Shown here piece by piece: positions 1 to 5,053 of a stretch of 9,864 nucleotides of DNA (positions are counted from its first letter, which is position 1; the number at the start of each line of letters is the position of its first letter). The notes below the pieces were generated by a model. That model saw only the letters and a list, made by a program, of their open reading frames with translations. It had not been told where the DNA came from and made no database searches. The position numbers and the translations under genes are program-made. Origin of the DNA: Prolixibacteraceae bacterium (GTDB lineage Bacteria; Bacteroidota; Bacteroidia; Bacteroidales; Prolixibacteraceae); the NCBI GenBank assembly GCA_027858145.1, contig JAQIDF010000042.1, forward strand, positions 1 to 9,864. Direction: 5' to 3'.

Positions 1-150
1 GATTGGGAATACAACAAGAAAAAGAAAGCCGAAAAAGAAAACATCAACCATATACTTGATAAAATTGCCAAATCGGGCTACGACAGCCTTACCAAAAAAG
101 AAAAAGAAATCCTTTTCAAAATGGGAAATGGTAAAGGACGGCCGAATTAA
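1..150 (+). CDS. C-terminal end of a rhomboid-family intramembrane protease (partial)
   Basis: The first reading frame is open from the window edge to a TAA at 148-150 and gives 49 residues. The segment is highly charged, with a lysine/glutamate-rich stretch, then ILDKIAKSGYDSLTKKEKE and an ILFKMG ending. From family knowledge, Bacteroidota rhomboid-type serine proteases often carry this kind of cytoplasmic tail (ILDKI..GYDSL...EK..L, DUF6576) after the membrane helices. The catalytic Ser/His helices lie left of the window, so the protease assignment is inference from the tail only. The last ten codons lie inside a 31-bp sequence repeated exactly at 739-769, so the end of this gene looks like the site where the following toxin-antitoxin cassette was inserted without disturbing the reading frame. 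The ATPase gene further right is convergent. Confidence 0.6.
   Translation, partial: DWEYNKKKKAEKENINHILDKIAKSGYDSLTKKEKEILFKMGNGKGRPN
120..150 (+). repeat. Left copy of a 31-bp direct repeat flanking the toxin-antitoxin pair
   Basis: Positions 120-150 are identical base for base to 739-769; the match stops at 119/738 and at 151/770. This copy is in frame at the end of the rhomboid-like gene and includes its stop codon. The start-to-start distance is 619 bp and the pair encloses both genes of the toxin-antitoxin module. It could be a target or attachment-site duplication, or a remnant of a tandem duplication. Confidence 0.9.
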
Positions 151-211
151 TGCTGTTGCATACAGGGAAAAACAATTTTTTTGTATATTGTGATATCAGA
201 ATTCAATAATC

Positions 212-433
212 ATGGAAGCTTTAACAATACACCCACAAAATAGCGAACAACTAGAGGCCATAAAATCCGTTTTAAAAGCCATGAAAATTCCTTTTGATAA
301 AAGCCCCTATAATCCTGAATATTTAAGAAAGATTCAAGAGTCAGAAAAAAATCAGGAAGGTGCGGTTATTTTAAGATGTGAAGAGGATATCAGCGATTAT
401 TTTAAAAATCTTGAATCAGATGTACAAGATTAA
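212..433 (+). CDS. Antitoxin of a type II toxin-antitoxin pair (DUF2683-like)
   Basis: This 73-residue acidic protein probably neutralises the toxin encoded directly downstream and, as usual for such pairs, may repress its own promoter. The N-terminus (MEALTIHP, then EQLEAIKSVLKAMKIPF) has the beta-strand plus amphipathic-helix pattern that I associate with short Bacteroidota antitoxins (DUF2683-like), in which a strand ending in HP is followed by a helix ending in a LK.hKI.F motif. The C-terminal half (residues 33-70) is charged and probably the flexible toxin-binding part. It is not a recognisable YefM/Phd protein, although its partner is YoeB-like. The ATG at 212 is the first in frame and lies 61 bases after the rhomboid-like stop. 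The 3' end overlaps the toxin start by 14 bp, supporting co-translation. No DNA-binding motif is obvious. Confidence 0.75.
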   Translation: MEALTIHPQNSEQLEAIKSVLKAMKIPFDKSPYNPEYLRKIQESEKNQEGAVILRCEEDISDYFKNLESDVQD

Positions 434-689
434 AATTTTGCCAAAAGCTGATAAAGAAATCCAAAGCTATCAAAAAGCTGGGAATAAAAATGCTGTTCGA
501 AAAATTCAGAAAATTGTCAAAGAACTACAAGTTCATCCTACAACAGGAACAGGTCAACCAGAAAAACTAAAATACGAACTTACTGGTTATTGGAGTCGTA
601 GAATTGATAAAAAGAACAGATTAACATATCGTATTGAAGAAGATGTTATAACTGTTGTAATTGTATCAGCTCTGGGGCATTACATTTAA
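420..689 (+). CDS. YoeB/Txe-family toxin (ribosome-dependent mRNA interferase)
   Basis: The 89-residue product is predicted to cleave mRNA in the ribosomal A site, stopping translation when the antitoxin is lost. The C-terminal two thirds match the YoeB fold well: a helix with regularly spaced basic residues (about 19-38), then HPTTGTGQPEKLKYELTGYW, SRRIDKKNRLTYRI and a final ALGHYI. By comparison with YoeB, the Glu of QPEKL, the second Arg of SRRI and the His of GHY correspond to the catalytic Glu, Arg and His, so the toxin looks intact. I chose the ATG at 420 rather than the upstream in-frame ATG at 378: it gives the usual family start (MYKIKILPKADKEI) and a 14-bp overlap with the antitoxin, whereas the longer form would add 14 residues read in another frame of the antitoxin gene. 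The module lies between the 31-bp direct repeats. Confidence 0.88.
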   Translation: MYKIKILPKADKEIQSYQKAGNKNAVRKIQKIVKELQVHPTTGTGQPEKLKYELTGYWSRRIDKKNRLTYRIEEDVITVVIVSALGHYI

Positions 690-709
690 TAAGCAGCTTT
701 TCAAATTAT

Positions 710-731
710 GGTCTTATTACTTTAAAAGACC
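710..731 (+). terminator. Weak hairpin after the toxin gene
   Basis: GGTCTT at 710-715 pairs with AAGACC at 726-731 across a 10-nt A/T-rich loop, 20 bases after the toxin stop codon. No run of T follows (CTCCTTTAA), so terminator function is only a possibility. The right copy of the direct repeat begins eight bases later. Confidence 0.3.
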
Positions 732-738
732 CTCCTTT

Positions 739-769
739 AATGGGAAATGGTAAAGGACGGCCGAATTAA
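739..769 (+). repeat. Right copy of the 31-bp direct repeat
   Basis: Exact copy of 120-150, lying between the toxin and the ATPase gene. Here it is not attached to the rhomboid reading frame: the bases before it do not encode the preceding residues of that gene. Its end is one base from the last base of the minus-strand ATPase stop codon (771-773). If the cassette between the copies were removed, the rhomboid-like gene and the ATPase would be convergent neighbours separated by a single base. Confidence 0.9.
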
Positions 770-770
770 A

Positions 771-1976
771 CTAAGCCAGTTGCAGGCAAAAATCTTTAAC
801 ATGCATGTGTTTAATACCCTTGTATGATGAGATTTCTCTTATTTCGTCCATTGTTACCACGTATTTTGGGAAGTTATCGGGTATGTCAAGTAAATTACCG
901 AATTCTCTGTCAATAGTATCTTTATGTGTAAGCATATATGCTACCTGTACATAAATTTTTTCGCCGGATCTTTGTGCTATAAAATCTACTTCTTTTTTCC
1001 CCTCAACACCAACAGTTACAGAATAACCAGCCATTCGGAGATGTAAATAAACAATATTTTCGAGTATTTTATGGATGTCGTTAATTGAATAGCCAATGAT
1101 GGCATTTCGAATACCAATATCTTCAAAAAAATACTTTTCCCCAATTTCAAATATCTTTTTACCTTCAATTCCGGTGCGTTTTACCTTAAAAATTAGAAAA
1201 GTAGATTCAAGATAACCAAGATAATCGATTACAATTTGTGTGGAAATATTAATTTTTTGAGATTTCAGGTAATCGCTAATTTTCTTTGAAGAAACAAGAC
1301 TTCCAACATTATCCGCTGCAAAATGTACCAGATTTTCAAGGAATTTTACATTCCGGATTTTATAGCGGGTTACTACATCCTTGAGCAATATAGTGTTATA
1401 TAAACTTTTGAGGTATTCATAAACGACTTGCATTTCATTATTTAGATTGATAAGATATGGCAGGCCTCCTATTTTCAGATATTCATGAAATGTTTGTACA
1501 GAATTTGTTGTGTTATGGAAAGTGAGAAATTCAGAATAGCTTAAGCCAAAAACTTTAATTTCAATATATCGTCCACTTAAAAATGTTGCAAGTTCGCCTG
1601 ACAAAAGTTTAGCATTGCTACCTGTGCAGTAAATGTCAAATTGGTCGCGTGTTAAAAGGTCTCTAAGTGTAACCTCAAAAGATTCGATATCTTGAATTTC
1701 ATCAATAAATAAAGCAACTTTAGACTTTTTCTTTACTGTTTCGTTTAAATAGGCAAAAAGGTCATCAGAGTTCCTAATTGAAGAAAACTCGTGTTGTTCT
1801 TTATTGATATAAATAGTTTGAATACCCGGGTTTTGCTTCTCAATAATATCTTTAATTTGCAATAAAAGATAGCTTTTACCAACCCTGCGTTGACCCGTTA
1901 AAACTTTAATCAGTGATTTTCCGATAAAAGGTCTGACTTTATTGATGTATAATGGTCGTTCAATGTATTCGAACAT
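771..1976 (-). CDS. AAA+ ATPase with DUF4143 C-terminal region
   Basis: This 401-residue protein belongs to the ATPases combining an AAA_14 P-loop domain with a DUF4143 region; they are widespread in bacteria and archaea, with no settled role. The Walker A motif is GQRRVGKS (residues 28-35, Lys34), Walker B is VALFIDEIQD (87-96, Asp92-Glu93), a sensor-like TGSN follows at 118-121, and LSGR at 133-136 gives a possible arginine finger. The later part holds KKEVDFIAQ and then KIYVQVAY, the D...(x)xQV arrangement of a PD-(D/E)XK-like nuclease fold common at the end of DUF4143, with Gln rather than the usual Glu before the final conserved position, so cleavage activity is uncertain. Length is normal for the family. 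The gene is AT-rich, convergent with the toxin-antitoxin pair, and has no same-strand partner in the window. An ATG at 1974-1976 is the only well placed start. Confidence 0.88.
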   Translation of the reverse strand: MFEYIERPLYINKVRPFIGKSLIKVLTGQRRVGKSYLLLQIKDIIEKQNPGIQTIYINKEQHEFSSIRNSDDLFAYLNETVKKKSKVALFIDEIQDIESFEVTLRDLLTRDQFDIYCTGSNAKLLSGELATFLSGRYIEIKVFGLSYSEFLTFHNTTNSVQTFHEYLKIGGLPYLINLNNEMQVVYEYLKSLYNTILLKDVVTRYKIRNVKFLENLVHFAADNVGSLVSSKKISDYLKSQKINISTQIVIDYLGYLESTFLIFKVKRTGIEGKKIFEIGEKYFFEDIGIRNAIIGYSINDIHKILENIVYLHLRMAGYSVTVGVEGKKEVDFIAQRSGEKIYVQVAYMLTHKDTIDREFGNLLDIPDNFPKYVVTMDEIREISSYKGIKHMHVKDFCLQLA

Positions 1977-2000
1977 GATAATTATGCTTTATATACTAAG

Positions 2001-2008
2001 CAAAAATA
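2001..2008 (-). promoter_or_regulatory. Possible Bacteroidota -7 promoter box of the ATPase gene
   Basis: Read on the minus strand, 2008-2001 is TATTTTTG, a perfect match to the Bacteroidota -7 consensus TAnnTTTG, 24 bases upstream of the ATPase start codon. A TTTG-type -33 box is not present at the standard 19-21 base spacing; a TTTG lies only about 10 bases upstream. The assignment rests on one box in an AT-rich context. Confidence 0.35.
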
Positions 2009-2171
2009 CAAAAAGTTTCAAACATACATGAAGAAAAACAAATAAAAACTTATACTTTCTGGTTTAAGCAAATTTGCCCCTGACCAGTTGGGCTTATCGT
2101 GACTTACAAAAAAAGAGCAAAATCCTGTTACAGATGTAATGTGGGTAGAAAAATATGACCTCCAAAACCCA

Positions 2172-2188
2172 GCGTCCTGTCGGGACGC
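2172..2188. repeat. Short palindrome, 6-bp stem
   Basis: GCGTCC and GGACGC pair across a 5-nt loop (TGTCG). It lies inside the 2138-2272 inverted repeat and is GC-rich against an AT-rich background. Confidence 0.6.
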
Positions 2189-2220
2189 GATATAAAAAAA
2201 TATATGTGCCACCGAATTTT

Positions 2221-2233
2221 GCACCTACGGCGC
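2221..2233. repeat. Short imperfect palindrome
   Basis: GCACC-TAC-GGCGC forms a 5-bp stem with one mismatch. It has the same CC...GG centre as the neighbouring palindromes at 2172-2188 and 2275-2287, suggesting related repeat units. Confidence 0.45.
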
Positions 2234-2274
2234 AATGTTGGGGGCGATGGAAACGGTTTTTCTACCCACATTTT

Positions 2275-2287
2275 ATGCCTAAGGCAT
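2275..2287. repeat. Short palindrome next to the inverted-repeat arm
   Basis: ATGCCT and AGGCAT pair around a single central A, two bases after the right arm of the 16-bp inverted repeat. A further 10-bp palindrome, TTATCGATAA, follows at 2291-2300. Confidence 0.5.
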
Positions 2288-2395
2288 AGGTTATCGATAA
2301 TGTAATCCCAAGCAGGTATTTGCTAAATGAAGGATGGTTTGGGCACTATGCAAACTCACGCCATAGGAAGACTGAATTGTTTTTCGTTGAAGTAC

Positions 2396-2409
2396 TTCCT
2401 TCGTCGGAA
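2396..2409. repeat. TTCC-ttcgtc-GGAA palindrome
   Basis: A 4-bp stem around TTCGTC. On the minus strand this reads CATTCCGACGAAGGAA, a string I recall as a frequent intergenic repeat in Bacteroidota contigs; that recollection is unverified. Confidence 0.35.
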
Positions 2410-2662
2410 TGGCAGCAAACATCGTATGATAAGACATTAGTGTAATATTTAGTTTGATATTTTCGAGTAAGTTAATATAGAGTTCACAAATAATATTGTT
2501 TAAAACATTAAATATTATTGCTTGTTTCCATTTTTTTTTTTAGTATTGCAGTCTCTTAAACATTAAACATCATGCCCCAATCTGTTCAAATATTATTATT
2601 AATACTTCCCGGTAAATATTTATTAACCTTAAAACATGTTGCCTATGTAAAAACCTGATATA

Positions 2663-2718
2663 CGGGTTATACATATGTGCTGCCTTTTTATTGGGCAAAA
2701 AAAAGACAGCACAACCCG
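2663..2718 (+). promoter_or_regulatory. Long imperfect hairpin upstream of the lipoprotein gene
   Basis: TGTGCTG at 2676-2682 pairs with CAGCACA at 2707-2713, and after one mismatch CTTTTT (2684-2689) pairs with AAAAAG (2700-2705). Outside this core, CGGGTT (2663-2668) pairs with AACCCG (2713-2718) if the left side bulges by about eight bases. A T run sits in the left arm and an A run in the right, so on the minus strand it could also resemble a terminator. Whether it is a transcript leader element or a terminator cannot be decided from sequence. Confidence 0.5.
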
Positions 2719-2769
2719 AAAAGATTATGCTGCCTGAGTAAAATCAAAATTAATTATACAATTAACCTT

Positions 2770-2793
2770 GACAGGGAGGTGTAGCTCCCTGTC
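2770..2793 (+). promoter_or_regulatory. Perfect 9-bp hairpin just before the lipoprotein start codon
   Basis: GACAGGGAG (2770-2778) pairs exactly with CTCCCTGTC (2785-2793) across a 6-nt loop (GTGTAG). The stem ends 16 bases before the ATG at 2810, and an A/T-rich single-stranded stretch separates the two. The position suggests an effect on translation start or transcript stability of the lipoprotein gene; the purine-rich GGGAGG is buried in the stem. Confidence 0.55.
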
Positions 2794-2809
2794 TGCAAAA
2801 CTAATAAAA

Positions 2810-4174
2810 ATGAAAAATTTAAAACTATTATTGGTTGGAATATTAGTCTCATGTGTTTCTTTATATTCATGTAATGATGAGATTATCGCAGAAGGGGAAA
2901 AAGATGAAGTTAATGACATGCACAAACAGCAGTGCGTAGTAGATTCTACATTAGGAATAACAATTAAAGTACAAGACAGTACTTTATATTTTTCTGAAGC
3001 GGATGATGTAGTCCGTGCAATGAAAATCTTAAGAGAAATGCCTGTTAACGAGAGGATAAGTTGGGAAGAATCGGTTGGTTTTATTTCTTCTCAAACTATT
3101 ATTGAAACTATTATTGATGATATTAAGGCGGCTAATGACCAAGAAGAATACGAAAGTATTATTAAAGAAAATGCTGAGTTTGTAAAAAGATCTGAAGATG
3201 ACCTTTATGGAATAAAATCAAGGATATGCGGATTTTACCCTTATATAACCAGTAAAAGGGGCTTTTTTGTATCTGAGTCATATTGGGGCAGGGCTTTTGA
3301 CAAGAAACTTTATGCCTGTCATTTTTACGATTATGAAGGGTACAATGCCATTAAAGATTTGCCTTATGAAGATAATATTTCATCGACAAATGTAAAATAT
3401 GTACAGTTAGATTATACCGAAGACGATAATCTAAAGGCATATCACGAGGTTCATGAAACTTCATCGACGGAAATATTTCTTCGGATGAGGAATTTTGGTA
3501 CGAACCGGCCAACAAAGCGTGCCGATTTTCACATGAAAATTATTAACTCTTATGGTGTTTCATCCCTTTCATCTTCCTATTCTTCAACTAAGTATTACAT
3601 GGTTGTGTATTATAATGGCAACTGTTGTTCCCCTTCTGCCTACTCATATTATTATCAGCCATTTGGAGGTTATCAGCGTTTTGAGCCTTATGCCAACGGA
3701 TACAGGATAAGGATACCTTACCCCGGGTACCAAATACAATGGCATTATAATATGGTGCCGAACTGGGACAATGAAGTTTTTATTCAGGAGCAGTATAATG
3801 TAAACTACTATAATTTTGTTGGAAGGGCAGACTTGCACACAACATTTCAGGCCGAGAAGAGAAATATGCTCCAGAATTGGGTTGATTTTGATGGCACTGT
3901 AGTATATTTCAAAGATGTTAATGCTGAGATATTGGTAGGAAAAGATGTTTCGGGTCATTCTTCAAGCGATGTTGTTCAAATAGATGATTTTGGGGATAAT
4001 TATATAAGAAAAGCAGAGACTGGAGATGCTTCAGATGATCAGTGTATTTCCAAAATTGTATTGTCAGAATACAGTTCTAAGCCCCCTGTCGTTTTTAAAG
4101 GGTGTGTAAGTGGTGAATTATATGCACGCTTTTGCCCAACCAATCCTTATAACTTTAGCTTTGATTTTGATTGA
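2810..4174 (+). CDS. Uncharacterised Bacteroidota lipoprotein
   Basis: The 454-residue protein starts with a type II signal peptide (MKNLKLLLVGILVSCVSL) and lipobox LYSC with Cys21, followed by Asn-Asp-Glu, an acidic pattern that favours export to the outer-membrane surface in this phylum. Residues about 60-90 contain a phrase with the order F-S....L..M...ER..WE...GF.S, which I have seen at the N-terminus of several Bacteroidota lipoproteins of unknown function (for example DUF4848-like), so a distant relation is possible. The rest is rich in Tyr, Ser and Asn, with a Tyr-dense stretch (about 260-310) and eight cysteines in the mature chain, predicting a mainly beta structure. No catalytic motif is visible. 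I chose ATG 2810 because the in-frame TTG upstream (2768) would place 14 residues ahead of the signal peptide. The gene stands alone, with a hairpin leader and a strong hairpin after the stop. Confidence 0.85.
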   Translation: MKNLKLLLVGILVSCVSLYSCNDEIIAEGEKDEVNDMHKQQCVVDSTLGITIKVQDSTLYFSEADDVVRAMKILREMPVNERISWEESVGFISSQTIIETIIDDIKAANDQEEYESIIKENAEFVKRSEDDLYGIKSRICGFYPYITSKRGFFVSESYWGRAFDKKLYACHFYDYEGYNAIKDLPYEDNISSTNVKYVQLDYTEDDNLKAYHEVHETSSTEIFLRMRNFGTNRPTKRADFHMKIINSYGVSSLSSSYSSTKYYMVVYYNGNCCSPSAYSYYYQPFGGYQRFEPYANGYRIRIPYPGYQIQWHYNMVPNWDNEVFIQEQYNVNYYNFVGRADLHTTFQAEKRNMLQNWVDFDGTVVYFKDVNAEILVGKDVSGHSSSDVVQIDDFGDNYIRKAETGDASDDQCISKIVLSEYSSKPPVVFKGCVSGELYARFCPTNPYNFSFDFD

Positions 4175-4183
4175 TAACGAAAA

Positions 4184-4227
4184 ATAGGGCATATCATTAA
4201 AATTTTAATGCTTATGATATGCCCTAT
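4184..4227 (+). terminator. Long-stem hairpin after the lipoprotein gene
   Basis: ATAGGGCATATCAT (4184-4197) pairs perfectly with ATGATATGCCCTAT (4214-4227). The 16-nt loop overlaps a second perfect palindrome (CATTAAAATTTTAATG, 4195-4210), so two alternative folds exist. It lies nine bases after the stop codon. The tail (CTATTCGATG) has no T run, but an A run precedes the stem. It separates the lipoprotein transcript from the operon that begins at 4271. Confidence 0.7.
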
Positions 4228-4270
4228 CTATTCGATGTAAAATTTTTATAAGCAACATAAATATAAACAA

Positions 4271-5053
4271 ATGAAGAGCTTTCCTCTGATTATATTTCTT
4301 CTGTTTACTCATCATCTGTTCGCTCAGCTTACTACCAGTTTTGAGCTGGGGGGATATTTAGTATCCGACAGGGATGAAGTAATGTTTATTGATAACTCAA
4401 TATACAGCCCTGGAGGGGAAATAGGTGTTAACTTTTCTTTTCCTGTTATTAGGGGAAAATTATGTGTTGAAACCGGTCTCTTGTTTTACGATTCATATTA
4501 TACCGTTAAGGGTCCTGAAAGGGATACTGTGATTTGGTTTACCGACATATATGGTTCATCTGTTCATATATGGGAAAAAACAAATACGTTTGGGTTAAAA
4601 GTGCCTATAAGTTTTCGTTATACTATTGGTTTATTTGAAGCTTTTGCAGGAATTGAAATGCAGAATATGTTATCATCGAATAATGAAATAGAAGAAAGGC
4701 TTTGTGGCAGTATTAGAGAAGGACCTGTTTTTTTTTATGCTGAGGGGTATGATATTATCACCCTCTCTTCTTTCAACTGGCACCTAATTATGGGTGCAAA
4801 CATTGTTTTGTCGCCAAAGTTTAAAGTGCGTGCCCAATATTCACGCGGGATGAATGATTATGCAACGCACCAAATATCCCCGCGTATTGTAAACGGTGAA
4901 AACATGGGCACCGTAACCCAAAGCACCCGGACCGACCGCTATAAACTGTCGTTGGTGTATACACCCCAGTGGGGCGTTAAAAAGGACAAAACAGCCAAAA
5001 GGGCAAAACGGAAACAGGGGTTAAAAAACTTTTTTAAAGATATTTATCAATGA
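4271..5053 (+). CDS. Small outer-membrane beta-barrel protein (PorT/OMP_b-brl type)
   Basis: The 260-residue protein has a Sec signal peptide (MKSFPLIIFLLFTHHLFA, cleavage likely before Gln19) and then alternating hydrophobic strands with short turns: FELGGYL, GEIGVNFSF, LCVETGLLFYDSYY, GLKVPISFRY, FEAFAGIEM, WHLIMGANIVL, FKVRAQYSRG and YKLSLVYTP. The phrase TFGLKVPISFRYTIG resembles the L.iPl.l.Y....f...G signature of Bacteroidota outer-membrane beta-barrels. About eight strands would give a small barrel. The C-terminal 24 residues are strongly basic (Lys/Arg-rich from about 237 to 256) and follow the last strand, which is unusual because barrels normally end with an aromatic residue. The stop overlaps the TonB receptor start by 4 bp (ATGA), so the two are probably translationally coupled. 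Base composition shifts within the gene: AT-rich up to about 4800, then GC-richer like the receptor. The ligand is unknown. Confidence 0.78.
   Translation: MKSFPLIIFLLFTHHLFAQLTTSFELGGYLVSDRDEVMFIDNSIYSPGGEIGVNFSFPVIRGKLCVETGLLFYDSYYTVKGPERDTVIWFTDIYGSSVHIWEKTNTFGLKVPISFRYTIGLFEAFAGIEMQNMLSSNNEIEERLCGSIREGPVFFYAEGYDIITLSSFNWHLIMGANIVLSPKFKVRAQYSRGMNDYATHQISPRIVNGENMGTVTQSTRTDRYKLSLVYTPQWGVKKDKTAKRAKRKQGLKNFFKDIYQ

Larger units (their letters stand above)
2138..2272. repeat. Perfect 16-bp inverted repeat, arms 103 bp apart
   Basis: AATGTGGGTAGAAAAA at 2138-2153 is the exact reverse complement of TTTTTCTACCCACATT at 2257-2272. The match ends sharply on both sides. The 103 bp between the arms contain two short palindromes (2172-2188 and 2221-2233), and a third (2275-2287) follows the right arm directly. 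No transposase gene and no clear target-site duplication are visible. I recall ACCCACATT-type sequences near palindromes as dispersed intergenic repeats in Bacteroidota genomes, but cannot confirm it here. Confidence 0.8.
1977..2809. other. 833-bp intergenic stretch with repeats and hairpins, no convincing gene
   Basis: I find no reading frame here with protein-like features. The left two thirds (about 2040-2430) is a patchwork of short palindromes framed in part by a 16-bp inverted repeat; the part from about 2430 to 2660 is very AT-rich and featureless apart from homopolymer runs (ten or more T near 2530). The right part (2663-2793) holds two strong hairpins in what is probably the leader of the lipoprotein gene. 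Short minus-strand frames at 2018-2224 and 2291-2422 run through the palindromes and read as repeats rather than genes. Confidence 0.7.

Noticed and set aside
378..419. Upstream in-frame ATG for the toxin gene
   Set aside because: It would add 14 residues read in a second frame of the antitoxin and does not fit the usual YoeB-type start; ATG 420 gives a normal 89-residue toxin.
120..769. Insertion sequence or transposon flanked by target-site duplication
   Set aside because: No transposase, no terminal inverted repeats inside the direct repeats, and 31 bp is longer than usual target duplications; an att-like or recombination origin fits better.
2018..2224. Minus-strand 68-residue reading frame
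   Set aside because: It runs through the palindromes and one arm of the inverted repeat, has no domain or start context, and reads as non-coding sequence.
2291..2422. Minus-strand 43-residue frame starting MFAAIPTKEVLQ
   Set aside because: Part of it is the CATTCCGACGAAGG-type repeat string; short, no start signal, and no recognisable domain.
2768..2809. TTG start extending the lipoprotein by 14 residues
   Set aside because: The extension would lie across the 9-bp hairpin and place polar residues before a normal lipoprotein signal peptide that begins at ATG 2810.
3644..3958. Antisense 104-residue frame in the lipoprotein gene
   Set aside because: Shadow of the real gene; no domain and no start context.
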